Counted from the first letter of the stretch, positions 36,848 to 46,134 are shown. The stretch is 64,000 bases of DNA from Psychrobacter phenylpyruvicus DSM 7000 = NBRC 102152 (GCF_000685805.1 NZ_JMKP01000010.1:1-64000); one strand, 5' to 3'. Program-made: numbers and translations. The notes: generated by a model not told the origin, from the letters alone.

Positions 36848-36880
36848 AAAAACCCCCAACTTTAAGTTGGGGGTTTTTTT
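36848..36880. terminator. Bidirectional terminator between the NSS transporter and asd
   Basis: AACCCCCAACTT pairs with AAGTTGGGGGTT, with A tract on the left and T7 on the right, serving both convergent genes. Confidence 0.92.
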
Positions 36881-36944
36881 ATAGGTTGTTGAATTATAGG
36901 TTCTTAAATGCTTGAAGCAGTTATGGTTAAAAACAATTAAGTAA

Positions 36945-38090
36945 TTAAGCCTTAGACTGCTGAATAATGTTAAGCATACGGCGTAATGGCTCAGCAGCAC
37001 CCCATAATAGCTGGTCACCAACGGTAAAGGCACCCAAATACTCAGGACCCATTTTAAGCTTGCGTAGGCGGCCAAGTGCCACTGTCAATGTTCCGGTTAC
37101 TGCCACAGGAGTTAGACGCTGCATAGTTGCTTCCTTGTCGTCTTCTACCAGATCTAACCACTCATTGCCGCTATTTTTTAATGCTGCTTCGATTTCCTCT
37201 AAAGGAATGTCTTTTTTTAGTTTGATGGTTAAGCCTTGAGCGTGGCAACGCATAGAGCCTACACGGACACATAGACCGTCAATAGGAATGATATCGTCGC
37301 CTTCGTTGTTTAGAATCTTGTTGGTCTCAACGCCACCTTTCCACTCTTCACGAGATTGTTTGTTTTCAAGTTGACTGTCGATATAAGGGATCAAGCTTCC
37401 CGCTAAAGGCACACCGAAATACTGGGTTGGAAACTCACTACTGCGCTGAGTCTCAGCAATTTTTTTATCGATGGCTAAAATAGCGCTAGCAGGATCAGCC
37501 AATTCGTCAGCTACGGCATCACGCAACATTCCCATGCCACTGATAAGCTCACGCATGTTGTTGGCACCTGAGCCACTGGCTGCTTGATAAGTCATTGCTG
37601 ATACCCATTCAACCCAGCCGCGGTTAAATAGCTCGCCGATGGCCATAAGCATTAACGATACAGTACAGTTACCACCAATGAAGTCTTTGGTACCGTTTTG
37701 TAGAGCGCTATCGATAACTGAACGGTTTACTGGGTCTAAAACGATAACGCTATTGTCTTCCATACGTAAGCTACTAGCAGCATCTATCCAGTAACCGGTC
37801 CACCCAGAATCACGTAACGGACCATGTACCGCTGTGGTATAGTCGCCACCCTGACAGGTAATAATAACATCACAGCTACTAAGTGCTTCAATATCATGAG
37901 CATCTTTTAACTTGGCACTGGCTTCAGTGTGTTTAATGCCCTCAAAGGTAGGGGCATCACCACCAGCATTACTGGTTGAGAAGAAAATAGGGGTGATATT
38001 AGCGAAATCTTTCTCTTCAACCATACGCTGCATTAGCACAGAACCTACCATGCCACGCCATCCAACAAGACCCACTTTTAATTGACTCAT
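36945..38090 (-). CDS. asd: Aspartate-semialdehyde dehydrogenase Asd
   Basis: Asd reduces aspartyl phosphate to aspartate semialdehyde, the branch to Lys/DAP, Met and Thr. 381 residues. The start is [19 protein letters not shown]. The catalytic Cys142 lies in GGNCTVSLM, with [14 protein letters not shown] following. It resembles the gammaproteobacterial long form. AAGGAT precedes the ATG by 8 bases. Monocistronic. Confidence 0.98.
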   Translation of the reverse strand: MSQLKVGLVGWRGMVGSVLMQRMVEEKDFANITPIFFSTSNAGGDAPTFEGIKHTEASAKLKDAHDIEALSSCDVIITCQGGDYTTAVHGPLRDSGWTGYWIDAASSLRMEDNSVIVLDPVNRSVIDSALQNGTKDFIGGNCTVSLMLMAIGELFNRGWVEWVSAMTYQAASGSGANNMRELISGMGMLRDAVADELADPASAILAIDKKIAETQRSSEFPTQYFGVPLAGSLIPYIDSQLENKQSREEWKGGVETNKILNNEGDDIIPIDGLCVRVGSMRCHAQGLTIKLKKDIPLEEIEAALKNSGNEWLDLVEDDKEATMQRLTPVAVTGTLTVALGRLRKLKMGPEYLGAFTVGDQLLWGAAEPLRRMLNIIQQSKA

Positions 38091-38487
38091 GAATATATCC
38101 TTTGTGTATCTAGCTAAAATTATTTGTTAGATTAAGAACGTTAAGCCCAGATAAGCCTAGCCCTGAATAAACAACCGACGCTGTATCTGAATTTGCAGTA
38201 TTTGTATCCCTTGCTGCTTATTGCCGCAGCAAACTTATAATACGCAACCCTTTACATTGCCTTGATATGAGTCAAATTGCAAGAGTTGGGCTTTAATTTT
38301 TAACATTTTTTTTGTTATAAATTATAAGATAGAACTATATTTACCAATTTATATATATATTGGTTAGAATCTCAGTATTATTAAGCTGACTTATAGCGAT
38401 AACTGTTGCATTGGCTTTGTCACTATATAGGCTTTATTCTTCTCTCTTATAGCCCCGTGGCTTTACTAAACTTTAAATTGGTGATTT
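38091..38487. other. Divergent intergenic region between asd and the EEP hydrolase
   Basis: No gene seen. It holds an AT-rich near-palindrome, CCAATTTATATATATATTGG at about 38345-38364, and TTTTTAACATTTTTTTTG just before it. It probably carries the promoters of both flanking genes. Confidence 0.5.
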
Positions 38488-39642
38488 ATGCTCGATTCAC
38501 TCTATCTTATCTTCCAAATACTAGCAGGCTTGGTGGTCTTCGTTAGTGTGTGGGGGTTATTGCCTTTAGATCATTGGTGGATAAGGGGAGTTGATTTTCC
38601 AAGAATACAGATCCTAGTTATCGGCGTGGTGAGTCTTATTGGTTTATTGTTATTGGCTCCGCAGTGGCAAAGTTGGGATGTACTATTGCTCGTGGCTTTA
38701 ATAGGCGCGGTAGGATTGCAGTTACGTATGATTTTGCCTTACACCAGACTGTGGAAAAAAGAGGTACGTCAAGCTTTGCCGCTACCAGATGCAGTGCAAT
38801 TAAAGTTAATGGTATCGAATGTGCTAACGCCCAATGATAACACTCAAGCTTTAGTAGATTTAGTACAACAAAAGCAGCCCGATGTCCTAATAACTTTGGA
38901 GTCGGATCAAAAATGGGAGGATGCGCTAAGCGTAATAGAGTCAGACTATCCCTATAATGTTAAGGTGCCATTGGACAATCTATATGGCATGCACCTGTAT
39001 TCTAAGTTTGAGCTGATTGATCCTGAGGTCAAATACTTATTGATTGATGATATCCCCTCTATTCATACTCAGCTGCGATTGCCTAACGATGAGGTTATTT
39101 GGCTTTATTGCCTGCACCCTATGCCGCCTAGCCCAACAGAGGCCGATAAATCGACCACTCGCGATGCTGAGCTATTGATGGTGGGACGACATATCAAAGA
39201 AAATAATCAAACCGCTATTTTAGCTGGTGATTTAAACGATGTAGCTTGGTCAAAAACAACGCTTATGTTCCAGCGGATATCAGGATTGTTAGATCCTCGC
39301 ATTGGACGATTTTTTATTAATACTTTTCATGTCAACTATCCTGTTTTACGCTGGGCATTGGATCACATTTTCCATAGTCCTTGTTTTACTTTAGTAGATA
39401 TTGAACGCCTGCCATCCATAGGCTCGGATCATTTTCCAGTATTGACTACCTTGCAATATGAAGCAGCTGCTGAGTCTGAACAGCAAGAGAATGCTATTGA
39501 AGCTAGCGTGAAAGATGAGCAAGAAACGGCAGAGAAAATTGAAGAAGGAAAAGAGGAGGGAGAGCGACTGTCGCAAGAGCATGCTGAGGCTGAAGAAAAA
39601 GCTGAGCAAGAAAAATCTAGCGCTCAGTGTCAGCAGCTATGA
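38488..39642 (+). CDS. Membrane-anchored endonuclease/exonuclease/phosphatase-family protein
   Basis: 384 residues. Three N-terminal hydrophobic segments (about 4-25, 40-58, 62-85) are followed by an EEP domain (about 107-325). Catalytic motifs are MVSNVL (Asn), TLESD (Glu), LAGDLNDVAWS (Asp/Asn) and the terminal GSDHFPV (Asp-His). The 55-residue C-terminal tail is a highly charged Glu/Lys/Gln stretch predicted to be a helix or coiled coil. EEP proteins include nucleases and phosphodiesterases; substrate unknown. Probably the catalytic domain faces the periplasm or cytosol at the inner membrane. Downstream lies the candidate sRNA. Confidence 0.85.
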   Translation: MLDSLYLIFQILAGLVVFVSVWGLLPLDHWWIRGVDFPRIQILVIGVVSLIGLLLLAPQWQSWDVLLLVALIGAVGLQLRMILPYTRLWKKEVRQALPLPDAVQLKLMVSNVLTPNDNTQALVDLVQQKQPDVLITLESDQKWEDALSVIESDYPYNVKVPLDNLYGMHLYSKFELIDPEVKYLLIDDIPSIHTQLRLPNDEVIWLYCLHPMPPSPTEADKSTTRDAELLMVGRHIKENNQTAILAGDLNDVAWSKTTLMFQRISGLLDPRIGRFFINTFHVNYPVLRWALDHIFHSPCFTLVDIERLPSIGSDHFPVLTTLQYEAAAESEQQENAIEASVKDEQETAEKIEEGKEEGERLSQEHAEAEEKAEQEKSSAQCQQL

Positions 39643-39710
39643 TAGTAGCTCTAAGCGTAGCTCTGAGTTAATACGAGTAATTAAATAAAAAGGGCGACTG
39701 GGTGCCAAGT

Positions 39711-39728
39711 TGTAAGCATATGCTTACG
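39711..39728 (+). promoter_or_regulatory. Candidate GacA upstream activating sequence
   Basis: TGTAAGCATATGCTTACG matches the GacA/UvrY box TGTAAG-N6-CTTACA at 11 of 12 fixed positions. Positions 39712-39727 are a perfect 16-bp palindrome. It precedes a GGA-rich structured region ending in a terminator. Confidence 0.6.
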
Positions 39729-39772
39729 TAAAAATGGGCTTTTGCCTGCTAGGCAGAGGTGGGGTAACCGCA

Positions 39773-39778
39773 TACAAT
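39773..39778 (+). promoter_or_regulatory. Possible -10 box of the candidate sRNA
   Basis: TACAAT (39773-39778) differs from TATAAT at one base. TAGGCA at 39750-39755, 17 bp upstream, is a weak -35 (4 of 6), which fits an activator-dependent promoter. Confidence 0.35.
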
Positions 39779-39784
39779 AGACTC

Positions 39785-39996
39785 ATCAACACAAGGATGC
39801 ATGGATAGCAGTGTTGGTTTGCGTAGATGAGCTGTTAGGATTTGCAGCAGATAAAAGTTGATCTATTGCCCTGTAGATTGAGTCTTATCAAGTTTACGCA
39901 AAAGTATGGCTAAGGATTAGCCGTAAGGAAAATAATAATAACAACAATTAAATAGCGCCCCAAACCCAAGTCTCTGCCCTAGACTTGGGTTTTTTC
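39785..39996 (+). ncRNA. Candidate CsrA-sequestering sRNA (RsmX/Y/Z- or CsrB-type)
   Basis: This intergenic stretch has five GGA motifs (39795, 39803, 39838, 39914, 39927). The first lies in ACAAGGATG, an exact match to the CsrA/RsmA consensus core. The fourth lies in the loop of hairpin GGCTA-AGGAT-TAGCC. Further pairing is seen between CAATAGA..ATCAAC (39775-39789) and GTTGATCTATTG (39857-39868), and CAACAC with GTGTTG. The right end is an intrinsic terminator. A GacA-like box lies upstream. The 5' end is inferred from a TACAAT -10; a later start is possible. No open reading frame is supported. It does not resemble tmRNA, RNase P RNA, 6S or SRP RNA. Confidence 0.55.
39963..39996 (+). terminator. 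Strong intrinsic terminator ending the candidate sRNA
   Basis: AACCCAAGTCT (39963-39973) pairs with AGACTTGGGTT (39981-39991) and is followed by T residues to 39995. It lies 320 bp past the EEP gene stop, too far to be needed only for that gene. Confidence 0.9.
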
Positions 39997-40008
39997 TTTG
40001 CTGTTATT

Positions 40009-41202
40009 CTAGGATTGCTCTTTGTCTTTTGGTAATGCTCTCTTGTTATTGGCTTTAACAGAGCGGTTGTTATCCTTTAATTGACTGCTTTGGTATAAAG
40101 AGCGATAGACCTCTAAAGTTTCATCAATCATTTGCTGCATGGTGAATTTGTCAGTAATTGGGGGACGCATTGCGTTTTCTAACTGGATGCGAATGACTTT
40201 GCATAAAGCATAAGCGGTATCTTCTTTGACCAATCCTTGTGGATAAAGCGGCTTTAAAATCTCACTAAAAGCAGCTTTGTTCCAGCCCACTACAGGGGTT
40301 CCTAAGTGAATCGCTTGTAGTACATTAATACCGATGGATTCAGGCTGATTTGCCAAGCCTAGTACTAAGTTTGCAGCGGCTAACCATTCTCGCATGTCAT
40401 TGCGTTTGTTACCAATAAAAGTAAACTTGTCTCGTAACTCTAGGGCGTTGATACGCTGCATAAACTCTTCATGCACTACCTCACGGCGTGAGTCGTCATC
40501 CATAATAATGATGTGCAGATTGGGGAAGTCCTCGCTAAGGTTACCCAAAATATCAATTAGCCACTCTTGTCCGTACTCTTGGCCGATGATGGTGGGAAAC
40601 AATAACCATTTTTTGTGCTCAAGCTCAGGGTACTCAGCAAAAGTTCTATGAATCCAATATACCGAAGGATTGTAGCGATAAGGGAAGTTACGGGTATCCA
40701 CGCCGCGATAAATACGAATGACAGATCGGGGTGGGTGCTTCAGCTCTTTTAAGCCTTTAGATAAATATTCACTCACACTATCAGAGACAGTAATTAGGCA
40801 GTCAACATTCAAAAAAGCTCGAGAATAACTATTTAAGGGATAAAAGCCATACATGGTAGAGACCAGCTTAGGCTTGCGAGCTAGTTTGGCCCCTTTGAGT
40901 GCCCAGTGCAAAATCCAAGCCGGGGTGCGAGAGTGAAGATGAATAATATCTGGTTGATATTTTTCAATAAGTTGGCGTAATGGCCAAATTTGGCGTAGAG
41001 CAAGCCATGATTTTTTTTCGAGAGACAATTGATGATAGATATTACCGTCGCGCTTAAGGCGTTTTACCAGCTCATGTTCGGTGTCTGCTGATGAGATAAT
41101 AATTGAGGTATGGCCACGTTTGACCAAAGCCCGTCCAAGATGAAAAATTCCGCGCTCGGATTCGTCGTGCTTTAAAGAGGAGAGCAGGCGCATGACTTTC
41201 AT
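40009..41202 (-). CDS. Glycosyltransferase family 4-like protein
   Basis: The protein has 397 residues with a GT-B fold. The N-terminal domain has KVMRLLSSLKHDESERGIFHLG and PDIIHLHSRTPAWI. The C-terminal donor-binding domain has RGVDTRNF, LFPTIIGQEYGQEWL and the E-x7-E-like region NQPESIGINVLQAIHLGTPVVG. It probably transfers a sugar from a nucleotide donor in LPS core, O-antigen or capsule assembly; donor and acceptor unknown. ATG 41202 is preferred over the GTG at 41250, since homology starts at KVMRLL. The basic C-terminal tail is non-conserved. It stands alone rather than in a polysaccharide cluster. Confidence 0.88.
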   Translation of the reverse strand: MKVMRLLSSLKHDESERGIFHLGRALVKRGHTSIIISSADTEHELVKRLKRDGNIYHQLSLEKKSWLALRQIWPLRQLIEKYQPDIIHLHSRTPAWILHWALKGAKLARKPKLVSTMYGFYPLNSYSRAFLNVDCLITVSDSVSEYLSKGLKELKHPPRSVIRIYRGVDTRNFPYRYNPSVYWIHRTFAEYPELEHKKWLLFPTIIGQEYGQEWLIDILGNLSEDFPNLHIIIMDDDSRREVVHEEFMQRINALELRDKFTFIGNKRNDMREWLAAANLVLGLANQPESIGINVLQAIHLGTPVVGWNKAAFSEILKPLYPQGLVKEDTAYALCKVIRIQLENAMRPPITDKFTMQQMIDETLEVYRSLYQSSQLKDNNRSVKANNKRALPKDKEQS

Positions 41203-41310
41203 AGTAGCAACTGGGCAGATTAGTGGATAACAAAGCAATGGATTGAGCACATTGTCAGTGAAAATGAAGCAAAAAACAAGGTGCGCGTTAAATTTACGTC
41301 AGCCGTGAAA

Positions 41311-42168
41311 TCAGCGTGATTGACTAAGGTGCTCAGCATTGGGCAATACTTGTTTTTCAGTCAAGTACTTCCAATAACGCTGAGGCAGATATTGTCGGTG
41401 TAAGCGAGGGTTTTTACGTTCTTTGATATTAACATTGGCAAAATAGCCTTGCCAGAACTTTTGATATTGTTTTTCTTGTTCGCTATGTAGGCTACTGGGA
41501 TTCAACAATACCTCATCTGCTACATCGACAATGGTTTGTAGTTCGGCGGGCTTGTTATTGACAGCTTTGGACTGGTCATAAAAAATACCATAACCCCGCT
41601 TGATATCATAGATGGCCCACTGTTGGTCCTGATAACGTTGGCGAAAATGCTCTCCAATTAACGGCAGAACATTGAAGTCAGGCTCTACTCGAGCAAAATA
41701 GATGTCTTCAGTGGTATGCTCAAAACGCACGAAAGCCTCCATGCGGTGCTTTTCTCTGCCCACTGATTTAACGGTTTGGGCCAATTCCAGAACCGATAGG
41801 TTGCCTAAGTCTTGCAACACTTGACGATTGGGGTAGTTTAGGGCGTATTTAACCACTTCAAACAGAGTGCTACCAATATCTGGTTTTTCAGACAAAAAAC
41901 CCCACAGTATTTGACGCATTCCTGACCGTCCTAATAAAGTAGTTAGTTTGGTAAGCACTCTTTGTGCTTTATTTTCATCGATAGCGACATAAGTAGCAGT
42001 ATCGATAAGAGAGGGTTGATAGTCACTGCTGTCAATTAGTTGCAAATAAGGCTGATTTTGTAGCTTATGCTCATAGACATAGAACACAGCACTGAGCCAG
42101 CCCTCAAAGCTCGATTCATAAACAATTAAAGTTGGCGGAGTTACTGCGGGTGTGCTGTATAAAGGCAT
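41311..42168 (-). CDS. TIGR03915-type putative DNA repair protein (DUF4130)
   Basis: 285 residues. The N-terminal VYESSFEGWLSAVFYVYEHK is the start of the DUF4130 domain, followed by HRMEAFVRFEHTTEDIYFARVEPDFNVLPLIGEHF and the C-terminal LHRQYLPQRYWKYLTEK. Members occur next to a radical SAM protein (TIGR03916), as here, and in other bacteria are fused to a uracil-DNA glycosylase domain, so a role in DNA repair or modification is predicted but not shown. GAGGGT precedes the ATG. The gene follows its partner by 43 bp in one operon. Confidence 0.88.
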   Translation of the reverse strand: MPLYSTPAVTPPTLIVYESSFEGWLSAVFYVYEHKLQNQPYLQLIDSSDYQPSLIDTATYVAIDENKAQRVLTKLTTLLGRSGMRQILWGFLSEKPDIGSTLFEVVKYALNYPNRQVLQDLGNLSVLELAQTVKSVGREKHRMEAFVRFEHTTEDIYFARVEPDFNVLPLIGEHFRQRYQDQQWAIYDIKRGYGIFYDQSKAVNNKPAELQTIVDVADEVLLNPSSLHSEQEKQYQKFWQGYFANVNIKERKNPRLHRQYLPQRYWKYLTEKQVLPNAEHLSQSR

Positions 42169-42211
42169 CGGTTTACCCTCTCATAAGCTTTTAACTTAAC
42201 AGGACTGAGCA

Positions 42212-43480
42212 TTAAAATAGCGCAAGTTGCCCACTGCGTTGATCTTTGAACTTGGTCTGGGTTTGGGCCAATACATATTGCCTAAAATTATCTCGAGTCA
42301 AATGCGCAAGGTGCTCGTTTTTGCCAGTGGTAGCAATAAAGTACTTGGCTCGATTGACCGCAGCCCCCATCTTTTTTAGGTGCTCAAGAGTGATTTGATT
42401 AAAGCGTCTGGCTTTGACAATCTTTTTTGCGGTTTTGATTCCAATACCAGGTATGCGGATAATGGCTTCATACGGCGCGGTTTGAATATTAACTGGGAAA
42501 TGCTCACGATGACGAATGGCCCAAGCCAGCTTGGGGTCACACTCAAGATCTAAGAAGGGGTCGTCTGGCTCTAAGATTTCATGAGCGCCAAAACCATAGA
42601 AGCGCATTAACCAATCGGCCTGATATAGACGATTTTCACGAACCATAGGCACAGGGGTGCCGACAGCTGGCAAGCGGCTGTCTGATAGCATAGGGACATA
42701 GCCAGAATAATAGACCCGCTTTAGGTCATACTTTTGGTAAAAGTGACTAGAGAGCTGAATAACCTGTAAGTCAGTTTCATTACTGGCACCAACGATCATT
42801 TGGCTGGTCTGACCCGCAGGGGTGAACTTAGGGGCTGACTTATGCTTTTTGCGGCTTTCTTTGATGGTGATAATCTCTTCTTTAACCGTCTGCAGTGGCG
42901 CTTGAAGTTGGTCATGGCTCTTTTCTGGCGCTAATAAAGCAAGCCCAGACTTAGTAGGTATCTCAATATTGGCACTTAATCGGTCGGCATATAAGCCGGC
43001 TTGGTACAGTAGCTCCTTGCTGGCACCAGGTATGGTCTTAAGATGAATGTAGCCATTGAAGCCTTCACGAGTACGCAGCAACTTGGCCACCTCTACCAGG
43101 CGTTCCATGGTGTAATCACCATCCTTAAAAATACCTGAGCTTAAAAACAGTCCTTCAATATAGTTGCGGCGATAAAACTGCATGGTGAGCTCTACCACCT
43201 CTTCGACAGTAAAAGCTGCACGTGGGGTATCATTACTGCGTCTTGAGGTGCAGTAGGCGCAGTCGTAGATACAATGATTGGTAAGCAATATTTTCAGTAA
43301 GCTGACACAGCGGCCATCTTCGGTATAGCTGTGACAAATTCCAGATTTGGAGGCATCCCCTAAGCTACCGCCTTGGTTTTTTCGGGTGCTCCCAGAAGAG
43401 GAGCAAGACACATCATATTTAGCAGCATCTGCTAAAATATTTAACTTGCCTTGTAACCTTTCATAATTAATTGAACCCAT
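42212..43480 (-). CDS. TIGR03916-type putative DNA modification/repair radical SAM protein
   Basis: 422 residues. The radical SAM cluster motif CIYDCAYC lies in LTNHCIYDCAYCTSRRSNDT. A TIM-barrel core follows, then a C-terminal helix-hairpin-helix (IIRIPGIGIKTAKKIVKARR) expected to touch DNA. The N-terminal region has extra cysteines (YDVSCSSSG, GICHSYT). It is the constant partner of the TIGR03915 protein encoded just downstream. Chemistry on DNA, perhaps lesion reversal, is inferred from the domain combination. AGGATAAAAAT precedes the ATG. Confidence 0.9.
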   Translation of the reverse strand: MGSINYERLQGKLNILADAAKYDVSCSSSGSTRKNQGGSLGDASKSGICHSYTEDGRCVSLLKILLTNHCIYDCAYCTSRRSNDTPRAAFTVEEVVELTMQFYRRNYIEGLFLSSGIFKDGDYTMERLVEVAKLLRTREGFNGYIHLKTIPGASKELLYQAGLYADRLSANIEIPTKSGLALLAPEKSHDQLQAPLQTVKEEIITIKESRKKHKSAPKFTPAGQTSQMIVGASNETDLQVIQLSSHFYQKYDLKRVYYSGYVPMLSDSRLPAVGTPVPMVRENRLYQADWLMRFYGFGAHEILEPDDPFLDLECDPKLAWAIRHREHFPVNIQTAPYEAIIRIPGIGIKTAKKIVKARRFNQITLEHLKKMGAAVNRAKYFIATTGKNEHLAHLTRDNFRQYVLAQTQTKFKDQRSGQLALF

Positions 43481-43659
43481 ATTTTTATCCTACTAACCAT
43501 AGAGAATTATGATAACAAATATAAGGCTCAGACCCTATGCTTTACGGGCGCTGTTTAGATTCTATACGACAAATAGTGTCGCTAATAAGGATTGTCGATA
43601 AGATAATGAGTAATAATTAGTATCGATAGAAATAGCTGTAATCAACAAATAACATGACC

Positions 43660-43702
43660 AAAAAAACTCCTATCCAGACGAGTTGACCTGGCATAGGAGT
43701 TT
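43660..43702 (-). terminator. Terminator of rodA
   Basis: AAACTCCTAT (43664-43673) pairs with ATAGGAGTTT (43693-43702), with inner CCAG/CTGG. On the minus strand it ends in a T run. Confidence 0.8.
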
Positions 43703-43777
43703 AATAAGTGGCGTGTAGGAAGTGGAGTCTAATAAATAAAGCTAGGTAGCCCTAATCTTAGACCTAGAGTTAGTTAA

Positions 43778-44920
43778 TTATCGTGTGTTATGAGTGTAGA
43801 TGGACATTAGTAGTCCAAAGCCTGCCATTAAGGTAAGGATGGCAGTTCCTCCATAACTTACCAAAGGAAGCGGGACACCAACCACAGGTAGAATGCCTCC
43901 CACCATGCCGATATTGACAAAGACATAGACGAAGAAAGATAAGGCGATAGCGCCGGCCAATAATCTACCAAAGGTATCAACGTGGATAGCGGCGATGTAT
44001 AACGAGCGTACCAAAATACAAGAGTAAATAAACATCAGTACGCTAACCCCTAGTAGACCGAATTCCTCAGAAAAAGCAGCAATAATAAAGTCAGTATGGC
44101 CTTCTGGTAAGAAGTGAAGGTGCGACTGGGTGCCTTCAAGATAGCCTTTGCCGGTCAGTCCTCCCGAGCCAATCGCTGTTTTGGATTGGGTGATATTCCA
44201 ACCTGCCCCTAACACGTCTGCTTCGGGATTAAATAAGGTTAAAACTCGCTGTTTTTGATAATCGCGCATCAAAAAAGTCCAACCAAACCATACCGTAGGG
44301 ATCATCATCGCCACCGCTGAACCAATCATCCACCACGGTAGTCCTGCCAAAAACAACACAAATATCCCACTAGCGGCTACCAGTAGTGACGTGCCTAAGT
44401 CTGGCTGCTTGGCAATTAGTAATACTGGCAAAACGATAATGGCAAGCGTTGAGAACACCGTAACGAGGTTTGGTGGCAAATCCCGTCTAGATAGATACCA
44501 AGCGCACATCATGGGCAGCCCCAGTTTTAAGAACTCAGAGGGCTGGACACTACCAAAGCCTGGGATACCAATCCAGCGCTGTGCCCCCATGCGTACTTCA
44601 CCGATCAGCTCTACTAAAACCAATAAAAAGAGACCGATAATATAAAAAAACGGGGTGAAGTTTCGATAAACACCGGGTGGAATCTGAGCCATACCAATCA
44701 TGACGGCGAAGCCTAGCAAATAGCTGACAGATTGGCGGATAACCATAGACACATCTTGAGTAGAGGCGCTATATAAGATTGCCAGACCAATAAAGCTCAA
44801 GGTGAGCAGAAGCAGCATCAGCCATGGGTCAATATGAATACGTTCCCAGATACTAGTGCTATCATCCCGGCCAAAATGATGGGTTTGTCGAGAAAATCGA
44901 TACTGTTGTTGCTTTGACAT
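43778..44920 (-). CDS. rodA: Rod shape-determining protein RodA (peptidoglycan polymerase)
   Basis: The 380-residue SEDS-family glycosyltransferase has about ten membrane helices. The N-terminal extension RFSRQTHHFGRDDSTSIWER is cytosolic. Family motifs are GAQRWIGIPGFGSVQPSEFLKL, KQPDLGTSLL, and near the end GVPLPLVSYGGTAIL. It polymerises lipid II during elongation with a class B PBP (PBP2), which is not adjacent here. Monocistronic with its own terminator. Confidence 0.95.
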   Translation of the reverse strand: MSKQQQYRFSRQTHHFGRDDSTSIWERIHIDPWLMLLLLTLSFIGLAILYSASTQDVSMVIRQSVSYLLGFAVMIGMAQIPPGVYRNFTPFFYIIGLFLLVLVELIGEVRMGAQRWIGIPGFGSVQPSEFLKLGLPMMCAWYLSRRDLPPNLVTVFSTLAIIVLPVLLIAKQPDLGTSLLVAASGIFVLFLAGLPWWMIGSAVAMMIPTVWFGWTFLMRDYQKQRVLTLFNPEADVLGAGWNITQSKTAIGSGGLTGKGYLEGTQSHLHFLPEGHTDFIIAAFSEEFGLLGVSVLMFIYSCILVRSLYIAAIHVDTFGRLLAGAIALSFFVYVFVNIGMVGGILPVVGVPLPLVSYGGTAILTLMAGFGLLMSIYTHNTR

Positions 44921-45228
44921 AAGGCAGTTTATTATTGAGTTCGCAAAGGAGGAGGGGGTTAATCACCTGATATTATCACCAGATTTACTCATTTTACTAA
45001 GGGCAGTATTGTTTTAGACATCTAGATAGCAAATTATCTAAATAGCAGCAATAGTTTGGTAAGAAGTAAGACACTATAGTTTAGCGTGACTGTAGCAAAT
45101 TTGATAGTATCAATATTCTATCTTTATCGCCTATTTATAATCTATTCTACTTCTACTGGCTAACCCTCACGAATGCCTGTTGATTACCTTAACTATAAAA
45201 AAATAATATGACTGGAAACTACCAAGCT

Positions 45229-46086
45229 ATGAAAAGCACGATGAAATACTCTTTAGGCATCATTGCATCACTTGCTCTGTTAAGCACCAGCTGTTCTACC
45301 GCCCCCAAGCCGTCATCCGGAGCCAATATTAATGAGAAAAGACAGGTAAGAGTGGTTAATAACAATAATCGTCCGCAAAAAGTGGTGACCCGTCAAGCAG
45401 CTAAAACCGATAGTTTAGGCAACCTAATTCGAGAGTCCGAGCGATTGACTATTGAACAAAACTCCCGTATCCGCCCTTTTGGCGGCTCTTCTTCAACAAA
45501 TTATGGTCAGTCAGCTACCTTTGGGGAAACCAACTATAACTATGTGCAGTGGTTAAATATGAGTAGTTATCGGGCTAATGAGGTGGCTCAATATAGAAGT
45601 TATTTAGCAAACTACTTGGGTGAGCAGGCGGTTCCTCCTTTTGATCAGCTGTTAACCACTGCCCGCAGTTGGGAGAGTTGTGGTTATGAGCAGTATCAAC
45701 TACCACCTCGTGAGCTTTGGACAAATATGGTACCGACCTTAAGACTTTATGATGATCTAAAAAAGCAGGGAATCTTACCGCCCACCGCTGAAATTAGATC
45801 TACTTACCGTTCTCCGTCTTTAAATGCCTGTGCAGGAGGGGCTGCTGGCAGTAAGCATATGAGTAATGGAGCCATCGATATTTGGGTGCCAGAGTATGAG
45901 GGACAACCTTGGTATATAGATAGTATGAAAGAAAGATTATGTCAGTTTTGGTCGAGCCAAGGTGAGAGATATAACTTTGGTCTGGGATTATACGCTACCG
46001 GAGCCATCCATCTAGATACTCAGGGCTATCGATATTGGGGAGCTAATAATTCTGATCCTGGCTCTTATTGTCGATATTTGAATTAA
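45229..46086 (+). CDS. Lipoprotein with M15-type D-Ala-D-Ala peptidase-like domain
   Basis: The product has a lipoprotein signal peptide with lipobox LSTSC. After a polar linker (about 25-110) comes a domain with IRSTYRSPSLNAC, then GSKHMSNGAIDIWVP and GAIHLDT. The His/Asp/His pattern matches zinc ligands of the M15 carboxypeptidase family. It is expected to be anchored in the outer membrane and act on peptidoglycan peptides. The start is uncertain: ATG 45208, 45229 and 45241 are all in frame; I use 45229. Confidence 0.75.
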   Translation: MKSTMKYSLGIIASLALLSTSCSTAPKPSSGANINEKRQVRVVNNNNRPQKVVTRQAAKTDSLGNLIRESERLTIEQNSRIRPFGGSSSTNYGQSATFGETNYNYVQWLNMSSYRANEVAQYRSYLANYLGEQAVPPFDQLLTTARSWESCGYEQYQLPPRELWTNMVPTLRLYDDLKKQGILPPTAEIRSTYRSPSLNACAGGAAGSKHMSNGAIDIWVPEYEGQPWYIDSMKERLCQFWSSQGERYNFGLGLYATGAIHLDTQGYRYWGANNSDPGSYCRYLN

Positions 46087-46134
46087 GTCAATTTATATTC
46101 TGATAGTATTCTTTATACTTATGTAAAAATAGTG

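Noticed and set aside
39700-39996. tmRNA, RNase P RNA, 6S RNA or SRP RNA in the 39.7 kb gap
   Set aside because: None of their conserved blocks (tag-coding frame, GAGGAAAGTCC, the SRP GNAR loop region) is present; the GGA motifs and GacA-like box fit a CsrA-binding RNA better.
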